The position numbers and the translations under genes are program-made. The notes beneath the pieces were generated by a model. It saw only the letters and a program-made list of their open reading frames with translations, was not told the origin of the DNA and did not search any database. From Rhodeus uyekii (Eukaryota > Chordata > Actinopteri > Cypriniformes > Acheilognathidae), in assembly GCA_037043235.1 (NCBI GenBank), contig JAWRVZ010000013.1, positions 4,649,501-4,713,500 of the forward strand: a stretch of DNA of 64,000 bases, in the 5' to 3' direction. Shown in pieces: positions 39,216-50,749 of this stretch. Within the stretch, counting starts at the first letter, position 1. Each line of letters opens with the position of its first letter.

Positions 39216-39616
39216 TGTCACGACACGATACACGGGGAGGACTCAATTGCAAGGGAAAAGGATTTATTTACAAAGTAACAAAACAACATAACAGGAACTC
39301 AAAACCCACGAGGGGGAAAACATTAACTGAAACATTATGCATAAACAAACCAGGGAACACGAACCAACCGGATGAGACGGTAAACGCAGAAACAGGAAAC
39401 ATGGGGAGACAACGACGCCACGCTAGACAGCAAACACACTGGGATTAAATAGGGTACATGAGGGAAGGAGTGATCAGGAACAGCTGGGAATGATTAAGGG
39501 AAACAAGGAGGCGGGGCAGGCACTAACGAGACACAAACACATGGGAGAGAGAGCAGTGCCACGGTTCTGTCCACTAGAACACTAATAACACTGGAAAAAG
39601 AGACAGAACCGTGACA
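39216..39616 (-). repeat. 3' LTR (401 bp)
   Basis: On the minus strand the LTR starts TGTCACGGTTCTGTC, has an AATAAA signal near its end, and stops at CGTGTCGTGACA. It resembles the solo LTR at 53,348-53,824 around the AATAAA and 3' end, so the two belong to one broader family. Confidence 0.8.
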
Positions 39617-39632
39617 CTACCCCCCCCTCTAA
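39617..39632 (-). other. Polypurine tract
   Basis: On the minus strand the sequence reads AGAGGGGGGGGTAG directly before the LTR start. This is the expected plus-strand primer of an LTR retroelement and orients the element. Confidence 0.75.
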
Positions 39633-39990
39633 GGAACGCCACCTGGCGTTCCAACATGAAACAAAACCCCATACCACACCGCATGAAACATACAGGACAG
39701 GGAGCTATAACAAAAAAAAAAAAATTTATAAAATAAAGGAAAATAGACAATATCAATGAAAATCAAAAACAGAGTAACCAAAGGAAAATGCAAATGCCAA
39801 AAAGTCCAAACCACAAAACCCAGAAAAAACAGTCCACAAAACCAAGGAAAAGAAAAAAAACAAAAAAAACATACTAGGGTCCATGGAGGAGGAACAGGGG
39901 GAACGAGCCAGGGTGGCTCAAGCAGAGCCGGTAGATCAGGCGGAACCGGCGGGTTGAGCCAAGTCGGCTCCGGTAGGTCCAGCAGATCAG

Positions 39991-40185
39991 GCGAGCAGAG
40001 TTCAGGCGAGCAGAGTTCAGGCGAGCAGAGTTCAGGCGAGCAGAGTTCAGGCGAGCAGAGTTCAGGCGAGCAGAGTTCAGGCGAGCAGAGTTCAGGCGAG
40101 CAGAGTTCAGGCGAGCAGAGTTCAGGCGGGCCGAGTTCAGGCGGGCCGAGTTCAGGCGGGCCGAGTTCAGGCGGGCCGAGTTCAG
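39991..40185. repeat. 13 x 15-bp minisatellite inside LTR element
   Basis: Nine units of GCGAGCAGAGTTCAG are followed by four of GCGGGCCGAGTTCAG, with no length change. A 15-bp period keeps any reading frame open. Confidence 0.95.
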
Positions 40186-40434
40186 GCTGCGCGGGCTCTG
40201 GGTCGGCCGGCGGGTAAGGCTGCGCGGGCTCTGGGTCGGCCGGCGGGTCAGGCTGCGCGGGCTCTGGGTCGGCCGGCGGGTCAGGCTACGCGGGCTCTGG
40301 GTCGGCCGGCGGGTCAGGCTGCGCGGGCTCTGGGTCGGCCGGCGGGTCAGGCTGCGCGGGCTCTGGGTCGGCCGGCGGGTCAGGCTGCGCAGGCTCTGGG
40401 TCGGCCGGCGGGTCAGGCTGCGCGGGCTCTGGGT
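40186..40434. repeat. 7.5 x 33-bp minisatellite inside LTR element
   Basis: Seven full units begin at 40,186, 40,219, 40,252, 40,285, 40,318, 40,351 and 40,384, with a partial eighth at 40,417. On the minus strand each unit encodes 11 residues (PEPAQPDPPAD). The fourth unit differs by one base, which creates a stop. Confidence 0.95.
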
Positions 40435-41125
40435 GGACAGCCCCGTGCGTCCTCCAGGCACGCAGGGCCGCCAACACGAAAAAAAGGTCGACCGCCCTCT
40501 TTGCCATGACAGGGCTGATAAGCGGTGTTGCTGCCCCCTGGCCGACTGCGGGTTCTGGGGCCACCTCCTGGCCAGTAGAAGGGGACGAAACCCTCCTCCT
40601 CCTCCCCCGCATACAACGACTGGCAGCGGGCTCTGGGCCGGCGGCCTCCGGGCCGGCAGCAGGCTCTGGAACGGCGACCTCCGCGCCGGCAGCGGGCACT
40701 GGGACGACGGTCTCTGGGCCAGCAGAGGGTTCTGGAACGGCGGGCTCCGGGCCGGCAGCGGGCACTGGGACGGCGGTCTCCGGGCAAACAGCAGGAATGG
40801 TCTCAGGACCAACTCTATTCCTCCTCCTCCTACGGGATTTGGAGCTTCCTGCTTGTGCCGGTACTGCAGCAGCTTGGGCTACCTCTGGGGGTGCTGCGGC
40901 AGCGCGGGCCGCCTCCGGGTCGACAGTGGGCGAGGCAGACCCGTTCCTTCTCCTCCCTCTTACGAACGGGGACAGCGGAGGACTGGGGACCTGGCAGTGA
41001 GTGGGGAAAATCGGGGGAGGGCCAAGAGGAGGAAGGCCACCCTTCCCATCACGATTGTAAACAAACCCCACAAACTGCCAAAAAACATGGGGAGACAACG
41101 ACGCCACGCTAGACAGCAAACACAC
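40286..41125 (-). pseudogene. Proline/alanine-rich ORF of LTR retroelement, cut by a stop
   Basis: A 279-codon frame whose first ATG lies in the 5' LTR remnant. After an N-terminal part it has two basic clusters (RRRRR near residue 98 and RGRRRR), alternating Pro/Ala/Glu/Gly-rich segments and then PEPAQPDPPAD repeats. It ends at a TAG (40,288-40,286) made by a single G-to-A change relative to the neighbouring 33-bp units. The frame stays open beyond it through the remaining repeats, so the stop looks recent. The composition suggests a degenerate Gag-like or structural protein, but no zinc knuckle or protease motif is visible, and the function is unknown. Confidence 0.5.
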
Positions 41126-41302
41126 TGGGATTAAATAGGGTACATGAGGGAAGGAGTGATCAGGAACAGCTGGGAATGATTAAGGGAAACAAGGAGGCGG
41201 GGCAGGCACTAACGAGACACAAACACATGGGAGAGAGAGCAGTGCCACGGTTCTGTCCACTAGAACACTAATAACACTGGAAAAAGAGACAGAACCGTGA
41301 CA
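41083..41302 (-). repeat. 5' LTR remnant (220 bp)
   Basis: It matches 39,397-39,616 over 220 bp with no difference seen and ends at the element boundary GTGACA. The LTR part equivalent to 39,216-39,396 is missing. Confidence 0.85.
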
Positions 41303-41330
41303 ACTGCTCTACTTTATCACCTCATTCTTA
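41303..41330 (-). mobile_element. SINE remainder after LTR insertion
   Basis: ACTGCTCTACTTTATC continues the tRNA-like head left off at 39,215, with the ACTGC target site duplicated. Confidence 0.65.
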
Positions 41331-42940
41331 CAAAAAAAGTCAACACGTACTTTTAACACGTATTTTTATTTAAGTTTACAAATTAAATGCGTAAAACTCA
41401 AGATGCATTTACTTGAAGAGGAACATGTATGTATTAAAAAGTCAAAGTCATTCTGATTTTCTCGGTGCAGTTACAGTATATTGTATATGCTGCTACCCTG
41501 CCTAGTGGCTCCACGTCACATCATAGCAAATTCTGCAATGATTAGATTTATTGTTCTAAGTTGTAACCTGTCTTACCTTAGAAATACATTTTTTTTCTTC
41601 ATCCGATTTTGTTTTGTTTTTTGCATTGTTCTTATCCTCTCTGGAACTGTCAGACGGCATGTAGAGTTTTGATCTCGAAGGTGATTTTGCCTCCTTAAAA
41701 GATACTGAACACACTCGTCTACTACAAATGTATTTCTCTGCACTGAATCAAAATGGGGCCAGAGTTTCTTATTCCCTGTCCCTGCAGGAAAGCACACGGG
41801 TCACCAAAACCGGCAAATACAGATGCCTTCCATATAGCCGCCAGTAGCTTGAGAGCTTAACTCAAAGAACAGTGTATGTGACATTGCGTTTGATGGCTGT
41901 GCCTGTTGCCCTTGTCGTCATCTTCAACGCAAAAGGATGCTTGGCACCTGCAGATGACATCCTCTTTGCTATAGAGAATTCTTTGACTTTGCCTTTGAGC
42001 TGTGTTACACTTTAAGAGCAACCATTATGGAGACGAAGCCTTTGAAGGGAGGGAGAAGGACAGGCATTAGAAACACAGCTAAAGGGGCAGCAGTATGGGC
42101 TTCAAAGCTTGTCCATTGCTTAGGGCCCCCAGCCACAGACTCGTCATCCGACTATGTACAACACTCACATAAATAGCGCAAGCATTAAATATTCAAAGAC
42201 TACTCTGACCATTTGTTTGAGAAATTGCAGCAACGCTCATTCCCCCAGTGGCAAATAGTTTTTAGTTTTATTATAAATAGAGGAATGAAGAATAAAGAAG
42301 ATTCTTTCAGCAGTAGGACATTTCAAATTTCTCAAGGAAGATGGTATCTTGTTGGAAGTGACAGTTTTAGTGTTGGCGGGTGGTTCAATCAGATGTGATT
42401 GTGTTTATGAAGCTGAAGAGCTATGTGTGCACTCCAGCAAACTGCAGGTGGACAGACTTATTTATGCTGAAAATGAGCCAGGATTTTATAATAAGCCATG
42501 CTGCGTGCAGCAGTACTTTACTTGCTCCTTTAAAAATAATAATTGTCTAACTACTCATATGGTTATAAAGCAGGGCCGTAACCACCGTAGACTTTGACGG
42601 GGATAGTTAAATAATTCGAAATTGCAAATTCTTCCTGAATGTGACGAAACAACAAACATTTTCATAATATTAGACATATGAATATTTTTTGAATGCTTTT
42701 AAATAGTACAACTACAATTAGACCTAGAACGTTTTGTACTGTTCTATTTTTTTATTTCTTTATATCTATTTGAATAATTTTATTATATATTTCTTTTAAA
42801 TAAAAAGACCCCCCTCCTTATTTTCAAGACATGGACATACGGTCTTGGTATAGAGGCATCTTTTTTTTTAATCTGCGGTGAACTATGATAATTTTTGTGC
42901 ATTGTGGTTGTAATGTTATCATATTTACCTTTTTCTACAG

Positions 42941-43085
42941 ATGCGGTCAACAAGAAGAGTGTCAGTGTGGCCAGTGGGACTCGTTGGTGGCCGGAGGTAC
43001 GAGCGTCCCCTGGTGGAAAAGGGGAAAGTGGTCGGCTGGTACACAGGCTGGAAAGCTGACAGGCCGTTTGCAATTGATATGGCTG
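42941..43085 (+). CDS. b3gat2: b3gat2 exon 2
   Basis: Residues 189-236 plus the first base of codon 237. The exon encodes the GT43 core segment [18 protein letters not shown] and the stretch [18 protein letters not shown], which are strongly conserved in the family. It is flanked by a TTTTTCTACAG acceptor and a GTAAGA donor and leaves phase 1. The frame continues exactly from exon 1. Confidence 0.95.
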
Positions 43086-43398
43086 GTAAGACGTCACTAA
43101 GATCGACCTACACAGGAGTAATTTTTCTTCCATAGTAAGTTATCAAAACACCGTTAGCGATTTTTACTGATTATTATTATGACAAAACTGAATGATAAAC
43201 TGCAGCAGTGTTATCTAATCAGGAAAAAATGTAACATATTTGAATAAATGACTATTTTGCCTGTTTTACACCATGAACCATAAACGCAATAGCAGTCTCA
43301 AGCATTCAAGCTGACAATTGCAAAATAGCAGAACATTGATTTCTGGATACTGGATTGTGTTTCCTTTAACTCTTTAACCCTTTTCCTTTAACTCTCGC

Positions 43399-43401
<3 letters not shown>

Positions 43402-43438
<37 letters not shown>
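43402..43438. repeat. (AT)n microsatellite
   Basis: About 37 bp of alternating AT. Confidence 0.9.
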
Positions 43439-43443
<5 letters not shown>

Positions 43444-44608
43444 TATATATACAAGTTACCAGCAACAGCTGGAGTTTTAGTAATTTTCATAAAAAATTCA
43501 TGGCACCGAGAATATTGTCTTGTATGAATATCTGAACATACAATTTATCGAAAGATCAGACTCTCTGCTTATAAACAACAACAAAAGTTTTTATTCTACC
43601 TTCCTGCATTCTTTTTTTTTATCAGCACTTGCATATGGGCATTTCATAAAAAAAACTAAATTGAACAAAAGCTTAGAAAATCACATTTTGTCAAAAACTA
43701 CACAACATAGATGATATAGACTAAGTTTATCAACACCCTCAAAGCTTTACAGTCCCATACCTTGTCCTGGGCCGACATTTCATTCAGTAACAAGCTGTTT
43801 TGAATTATATGCTGTTTATCGTTGCTGATCACATTGTTTTTCATATGCATCTGCTTACATATGAGATCAGGAAAACATTTTCTTGTCAATGGCAGGGAAA
43901 GAGTTAATTATGTCCGGGCATTCTAGAATGTTATTCTAGTTATTAGAATGTTATTCTAGTTATTAGAATGCGCCACTGATAATTATTAATACTTGATTAT
44001 CACAAAATCGAATTTATGTGAAGAAATCCAAATGCTAATTAATTTACATGGTACAATCTAAACCTTTAATTCATATATTCAAAAAGCTATATTGATTGTG
44101 TTGATAAATCATTTGATAATGCATTTTTTTCATATTGAAACCTCACTGATGTATGCAGTATAAATTAACTGACGCTAATACGGTTGTCCTGGGAGGGAAA
44201 ACAAGCTATGTGTTAGACTTTGTGAAATCCTTTGTATCACTGGAGTGCCATATTATCCTCTCACATTTTTATAGCTGGTTTAGCATAACAGATTAAACGG
44301 ACGCTTAAGAAATTTTTAGAAAACAACAACATTTGACCAGTTTTCAGAAATGCCTCTAAACATCTGGATCTGGATCTATTCAAATATTCAGAGACCCTTG
44401 ACAGTATGTGGCTTGTGTGACAGAGAAGGATTTTCTCTTGAATAGATTCCACTGGATATTTAACAGGTTTCTGGTGACTGGCACATTCTGTCATCAAGCT
44501 GGTTTTGAATTTCAGAACTAATTTGTGCAAATCACGTAAACTTCAAGCTAAACACAATTACCATGTCGTTTTATTTTTTACATCCTGCCCATCTGAAAGC
44601 TTCCATTT

Positions 44609-44742
44609 AAGTTACATTTATCCATTAGACAGATGCTTTTATCCAAAGCGATTTACAGAGAAGTCAGAGTATGCATTTTTATCAGTCTGTTCACTGGGAA
44701 TCAAAACCATGACTTGTGGCATTGCAAGTAAGCTACTGTGAC
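44609..44742 (-). mobile_element. tRNA-derived SINE
   Basis: On the minus strand a diverged tRNA-like B-box region (GGTTTTGATTCC) is followed by the tail AAATCGCTTTGGATAAAAGC, the same family as at 39,074 and 59,988. The A-box end is worn. Confidence 0.65.
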
Positions 44743-45355
44743 CAATTAACTATCCATCAACGGACTTGATAAAAGTAATCTTTAAGTTCAGAACCATTTT
44801 TGTAAAAGTCTTAAAGTTATTAGAGAAGCAGAACTACATTACCTGAATCATTATGTCTTCAAGTTTCACCACTAAGTCTCTCAATTTTATTTAATGTTAT
44901 TAAGATATTGAACTTCTGCCGTCCATATCTGTGTCCGTCTTCTCTGAGTTCTGGAGGATATTCTGCCCACGTTATACCATGTGCTGCTGATGACCATAAC
45001 GTTAGCTGTATGAGGAGCAGCTGCCTGCTCAGATAAACAGATGGGACTTCTTTGCAGTTTGGTCATGTTGATACTTTCCAGAGTGCCCCTCACTGAAGTC
45101 ATTTCAAACTGGCATATAAAATTGCCCCAAAGCAGGCAGCAAAGCGGCTTCTATAGAGAAAGACCATGCGAGAAGAATGCTCTAAGCTGAGGAAAAAAGC
45201 TTTGAAACACCAGAGAGTTTTATGAAGAGGCTTTTCTCCTATACTATACTAGTGATACTAGCTGGATCAATTTTGTCAGTGTTTTTGAAGGGAAGGCTCC
45301 AAGTAAATGAACTGAACCAGGGATGTTATTGTTAACAAAGTCTTCATTTACAATG

Positions 45356-46612
45356 TATTGTGGAACCCACTTATCTCGACCTCGGCCAATCCTGTTATGT
45401 CGACGTTTTTGAAGTGGAACCGCCAAACTCTCTATTTATCTTAGCATTTTCTTATCAGTTATGTCGATTCTTTTATGTCGCCAAACCCTAATATCTCGAG
45501 CACAAAAGAGGGACAAAGTTGACACTTAACATCAGTTATCCCCGTGACTAATGATAGTACCAAGTTCACTGTGCATGCACTGAGTTTGCGTTGCACGTAC
45601 ATCACGGTCTGTATAGTCGCTCACTCCAGTGACGCTTCACTCATTCTTGCGGCGCAGTGGCGTGCAGCCGCAGAACAACTTGCGCAAAAATCAAGCTTTA
45701 CAGATGCTATCTTGGAAGAGGAGGCACAGGAGTTCGCCATCACTGTCCAGGAATTCCCAGATTACATTGACATCGACAAACACGTCGCTACTGATAGAAG
45801 CATTTGTTTTCAAGCAGACCGTTAAAGGCAAAAAGCAACAAAGCATTTTAGACTTTGTAAAAAAACCATAGTAACCGCGTGTACAATACTTTTCAGAGCG
45901 AAATGACAGTGTTATGAGCGAATGTGTTTGTGTTTATGTGACTGTGTTTACGCTGTGAGCGAAATTGTGTTTGCAATGTTGGAGAATATGATTAAAGGTT
46001 TGTATCGAGAATCGAAGGTGTTTTTTTATCGTATACTAGTAAATCTTGTAACGGCTGTCAGAATGATTGACGACTGCCCAGTTGTTAAATGGAAATGAAA
46101 GAAAACTTGAGGCGATTAAACTAGTCACACAAGCTTTATAGATGGGTTTCGTACCAGCACTCTCTTCTCAAACGTGTAAAGAGCGTAAGTACAAACCAGG
46201 AAAAAGAACTGACAACTGAACTCTGACAAACATCACAAATAAAAGAAGGAAAATAGAAACTGTAGATTATGATATATCAGCGGTAGAGCGGCCATCTCTC
46301 TCCTCACTCAAAAACACTCTCCTCCCTGTGCGCGCGCACACCAGAACAGCGCTCACAGAACTACATACACCGTCTTAAAGGTATATTCCCAACATAAACA
46401 TAAAGTAGCCGTTACAATCTCTGCTGTTAGTTGGTGCACATATGCCTTTTGTTGTTAGCAAACATATACAGTGTATGTACATTTTTATAACATGTCGATC
46501 GCTTCATCAAACAAATCGCCATATTGGCTGTTGGTTATCTCGATCCTCGGTTATCGCAATGTTTTTTTGCAACCCCGAGGCCGTCGACATAACCGGATTC
46601 CACTGTGTGTAT
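45356..46612 (+). mobile_element. Tigger/pogo-like element, copy 1, with transposase remnant
   Basis: The left end GTGGAACCCACTTATCTCGAC and right end GTCGACATAACCGGATTCCAC form terminal inverted repeats shared with the copies at 52,376 and 62,235. Between 45,650 and 45,871, two overlapping frames carry a short acidic segment (FPDYIDIDKHVATD) and a KGKKQQSILDFVKK end. These resemble the C-terminal end of pogo/Tigger transposases, split by a frameshift. The DDE core is absent, so the element is dead. It is interrupted by another element at 46,047-46,416. Confidence 0.7.
46047..46416. mobile_element. 370-bp TG...CA element inserted in Tigger-like copy 1
   Basis: Ends TGTAACGGCT and AGCCGTTACA are perfect 10-bp inverted repeats and ATCT is duplicated on both sides (46,043-46,046 and 46,417-46,420). 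The related copies at 53,130 and 62,905 show the uninterrupted site AAATCTCTGCTG. TG...CA ends and the length suit a solo LTR, probably minus-strand; a small DNA element is the alternative. Confidence 0.8.
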
Positions 46613-46626
46613 ATATTTACTGTGTG

Positions 46627-46657
<31 letters not shown>
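46627..46657. repeat. (TA)n microsatellite
   Basis: About 30 bp, just outside the right end of Tigger-like copy 1. Confidence 0.9.
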
Positions 46658-47205
46658 CAACACTATAGATGCAAAAACCTCCAAATATGTCTAACTTTTT
46701 TTTTATTTTTATCAGGCTCCTATATTTAGGTTCAGTAATTTCACTTTACTGGCAATGGAAAGGTTACTTTTCCATTGAAATGCCTTATTTTCAAGAATGT
46801 CAAAATATTATTCTCTCACAAATTTGATCTCTTGGGACAACAAGACCTAGTAAACAGTTTCAAAATCACCAAAGATGCAACTGGAAACATTGCAAATGAT
46901 GAATGCAGAATTCAGAATGTAACAATGAAGAAACTGATCCACTCAGTATGGGGGGCTGTGATGCACGTGGCTGCCACGTCCGTGTTATATTACAGCTGTT
47001 TTTTTGATGTAGGATATATCTGTTTCAGTCAGAGTTACAGCAGCACACAAAACTATTTTGTGTTTAGGATACTCTCAAAATCCTGTCATTGCCACTATAA
47101 CGATTTTCTTTACAGTCATTCACCGTGAAATCATATGATTTGATTTGCGTCTTCTGATTGGTTTTCTGCCAGTGTTTCGTATACACACTTTCTCTCTCTC
47201 TCATT

Positions 47206-47208
<3 letters not shown>

Positions 47209-47274
<66 letters not shown>
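47209..47274. repeat. (AC)33 microsatellite
   Basis: A 66-bp AC run preceded by a short CT run. Confidence 0.95.
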
Positions 47275-47276
<2 letters not shown>

Positions 47277-47517
47277 TGTTCATAGATTATGGGGTTGTCA
47301 AAACAAAAATTAAATCAATAGAAAATGAAACAGCGTTTTTACAGCACTAGTGTCTCGAAAATGGAATAGCAATAATAATGACTTTTTAAACAGGTTTATG
47401 AAAATTGGTCAGGCAAACTTTAGCCCAGCCTCAAACTCATGCCATTAGTTAAATCACAACTCCTCCACTGCGTGGCTTGTTATTTCTTCTCTATGAGATA
47501 TCATAATCTGCTTTCCA

Positions 47518-47806
47518 GAATCTTGATCCTCTCTGTTCTTCTCTGATGGAACGAGCTGCCAACCTCTACCCTATCTGCTGATGCTGAGACCATCAGAATC
47601 TTCAAGAAAGAGCTGAAGACACACTTTTTCCACAAGCACTTAACTAAAACACAACCATAAACAAAGGCACTTCCTATAATAAGTCCTGGCACTTGGCACA
47701 CTGTACTGCAAATATTTTTGGCTCTTCTGAGAAACTGCTTGTGATGTTCCTCATTTGTAAGAAGCTTTGGATAAAAGCGTTTGCTAAGCGACTGCATGTA
47801 AATTGG
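47518..47806 (+). mobile_element. L2-type LINE 3' end
   Basis: The + strand encodes the typical end of the L2 ORF2: NELPTSTLSADAETIRIFKK, then ELKTHFFHKHL and a stop at about 47,659. An untranslated tail with CTTTGGATAAAAGCGTTTGC follows. The same tail is at the 3' end of the SINEs here, as expected for SINEs mobilised by an L2-type partner. The element is strongly 5'-truncated. Confidence 0.75.
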
Positions 47807-49017
47807 AAGATGACATGTCATGGTGGTCAGGATACCCAAATGGAGCGATGTTAAAAGCATCTGTGTTTACACTTTCTGGTAAAATCAGCCTTCAAATGAT
47901 ATGCTAATACTTTACTATGAAAAAGAACAGTAAAAAAATAAGGATTGCACACTATTGTAAAGAATGACAGAGAAAACACACCCTGCCATTCGCTCTCTAT
48001 AATTGGCCAAAAGCACCTTTATAGAAGCTAAATTCAGCAATTCCTCTGCATTTTTAGCAAACGTGAGCTCTCAGGCAACGCATTAAAGAGGGTGGGGTGA
48101 GAAGATGCTGACAGGTTGGAAACATCCTAATGGAGAGAGGCAGGGCTCACACGGCGCTCGGAGGAATGAATACAACGTCAAAGATAGCAGTGTGCGTAGT
48201 TGAAGCAGTCCCTAATTCCCCAGACTCCAGCGCTGCCGCTGGATATTATGCTGTTCATGAAACTCTAATAACAAGATGGTATCATCTCTTTCTCATGTGA
48301 TCTCCGTTATTACCACTATTGCTCTTCTTCCAAAGCTCATATTTTTCTCTCGTGTTCATTCACCCATAAAATCATCATCATTGTCATCAGATGTAATGTA
48401 TTCATTGTCAGGCCTACCTGACAGCGAGCACATCTCTCTTAACAAACACTTCACACAATGCATACGCTTCCTCACATCACTGGCAGAGACTAAATGCATG
48501 TTGAAAATGAGCTGTTTAAGGTTCATGAATCCGCCGGCTCTACTGCTCTTCTCTCTGAACAAAAGCTGTGAACAATAAGGTTATTTAGTATTCCTGCTGT
48601 ACAGCTTCTTCTGAGAGCAAACACAATAGCAGAGAAAAGGTCCTGAACCGCCTCTCTCATTGCTTTCAAGCACTGCTCTTACCTGAAGAGGAGCTCAAGT
48701 GCTTGTCTTAACATGGAAACCTTTTTAACACACAATAGCAACGTTTTGCACATTAGGTGGAGAAGGGTTGAAAAGATTATGCATGAGAATAAACGGAAAC
48801 AAAAAGCTGCATCTGTAGTGTACACAGTGATTAAACCATGAGTCACACTAGCCTTTACACAATCTGTGTCATCAGTATAATTTGTAGAATTGATTTTAAA
48901 AATGTTTTTAATAACGCATCATATACTGATTATTTGTGGTGAGCACAATACACTTTACACACTACTAAATATTTAAGAATTGCAACATTAGATTTAGCCT
49001 TTATGTACCATTAATAA

Positions 49018-49200
49018 ATCTGGGGTCAGTATAAGCTTTTTTGTTTTTGTAAGAAGTTTCTTATGTTCACCAAAGCTGCATTTATTTGAATACAAAAAAT
49101 ACAGTAAAAAACAGTTATATTGTGATTTGAAAATGTATATTTACAGAACCAAAAACAATGGTTGGAATAAAACAGTTAAATAATTGAATTGCATCAGTGG
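49018..49200 (+). repeat. Fish interspersed repeat (GGGGTCAGTA type)
   Basis: GGGGTCAGTATAAGCTTTTT and CACCAAAGCTGCATTTATTTG are hallmarks of a common cyprinid repeat. Related fragments occur near 53,935, 58,090, 59,640-59,880 and 61,870. Superfamily not assigned. Confidence 0.5.
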
Positions 49201-50600
49201 GCTCAATAAAAAAATAAATAAAAAATAATATATATATATATATATATATAAACACCTTTTCAATTTGTATTTTACAGATTCATCTATTACTATTTACCTA
49301 TTATCCATTATTAGTTTTAGACAGTTTCCAAATATGATTTACATATTTAAGTATACTATTTCATGATTTATGCATCACATTTCCCTGGAATGTAAATTGC
49401 TATTGACAGTTATGTAAGGCAAATAAGTTTTCGACTCTACTAACACATTTCATTCCATAACGAAAGACCTTACTAATGGCTTGGAGTTAGTTCAAAAATC
49501 AGGATGTGATTGTTTAGGATGGGCTTACAATACGGTTTATGCATCACATCTAAATGGACCCTGAAATTTGAAATGCTGCTGGTGCAACCGCAGAAATGTG
49601 TCTGGCTCTTCAGCTCTATCACAACTGTTACCCTAGATCTCTGAGCGTAGGTTCTTACATCATTTTCCCAATACTCGTATAGGGACATCAAAAGGCAATT
49701 TAGTCATTAAAAAAAGAAAAGAAAAAAAATGATCAAAAGAAAGGAGTTGGCTGGCCTTCAACTATTTATAAACCTTGACAGTATGCATGTCGATCTGAGG
49801 GAGAGAAACCTTGCAACTACACAAGGACACAGTTAACCAAGGCTTAGATGAACATTTCAATGCTGTTGTGCTCTGCGGATTTGAGGGAAGCCCAGGTGGT
49901 TTTAGCTGGAATGCAGGCGTCCTAGAAAACAGCCTGTGCCCATGAAGGATAAAAAGCCCACAACAGAGGGTGATATTCCCTATAGTCAAATTTGAAAAGT
50001 CTGTCTCCTGTTTTGGGGCTGAGGCGGTGTCATTGAGAGAAATGAAAACACGGGGGTGAAAATCTTATCTTGACCCAAATGCAGCAGTGGGACGGTTCAA
50101 TCTGCTCCCATGAGCAATGCATAAGGTCAAGAGAGAGCTGAAGAGCTGCGCATCGGTGTAACTAATTAATACAGAGAGAAGGAGAGAGTGTGTTTGAATA
50201 TATTGTGAGATTATTTGGACAATAATTTATTTGAGATAAATTTGCAATGAACAGTTTCAGGCTTTTGGAGCTTTTAAGCTTTTTGATGAGCTTCAATGAG
50301 CACCAAATCCAGACTTTCTCACTTGCAAAGAGGACTATAATACCTGGAGAAAGATATCTAATAGTATTCCTATTCAATGACAGTTGCTCAACCCCTGAAA
50401 GTATGTGAGCCGTATATGACTAATAACTCTGAAGGCAAAAGGAAATGACATCATGATAATGCTAACTGAATGGTCACAACTCAAGAAGAACATATAGAAG
50501 TTCCAAACCCTACTATCATTAGCTGTTATATCAAATGAAGCAGAAAGGATAAAGTAAAATAAAAAAATAAAAAATCCCATTTTTATTTTGCTTATGGCAG

Positions 50601-50749
50601 GCTTTGCAGTGAACCTGCAGGTGATCCTGTCAAACCCGCGAGCGCTGTTCAAGAGAAGGGGAGCCAAACCAGGGATGCAAGAATCAGATTTCCTCAAACA
50701 GATCACCAAGGTGGAGGACTTGGAGCCAAAGGCCCAGAACTGTACCCAG
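50601..50749 (+). CDS. b3gat2: b3gat2 exon 3
   Basis: Residues 237-286. It includes FKRRGAKPGMQESDFLKQ with the catalytic base Glu264 (equivalent to Glu281 of GlcAT-I, from family knowledge) and the conserved NCT sequon at 283-285. The acceptor is TTATGGCAG and the donor GTCAGT; phase 1 in, phase 0 out. Confidence 0.95.

Larger units (their letters stand above)
39216..41302 (-). mobile_element. Nested non-autonomous LTR retroelement with proline-rich ORF
   Basis: The element starts and ends TGTCAC...GTGACA and is flanked by a 5-bp target duplication ACTGC (39,211-39,215 and 41,303-41,307), which lies inside a SINE. On the minus strand a polypurine tract (39,617-39,632) abuts the left (3') LTR. 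The right (5') LTR keeps only its first 220 bp, apparently identical to the left one. The rest of that LTR and any primer-binding site are absent. There is no reverse transcriptase, integrase or protease frame; the interior is a proline-rich open frame with tandem repeats. It is therefore non-autonomous, and young as judged by the LTR match. Confidence 0.8.
35762..42940 (+). other. b3gat2 intron 1
   Basis: An intron of about 7.2 kb, bounded by GTAAAT and TTTTTCTACAG, in phase 0. It contains a CA microsatellite and a SINE interrupted by an LTR retroelement (listed separately). No other gene is recognised. Confidence 0.85.
43086..50600 (+). other. b3gat2 intron 2
   Basis: An intron of about 7.5 kb, phase 1, containing a SINE, a Tigger-like element with a further insertion, an L2 tail and simple repeats. 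No further gene is recognised. A 23-bp tandem doublet (GTTATTCTAGTTATTAGAAT) lies near 43,930-43,975. Confidence 0.85.

Noticed and set aside
40433..41134. Long + strand frames (164-233 codons) inside the LTR element
   Set aside because: They are antisense to the retroelement, whose orientation is set by the polypurine tract, and arise from GC-rich repeats without stops.
45544..45871. A possible independent host gene at 45,544-45,871
   Set aside because: It lies within Tigger-like terminal repeats and matches a frameshifted transposase tail rather than a host protein.
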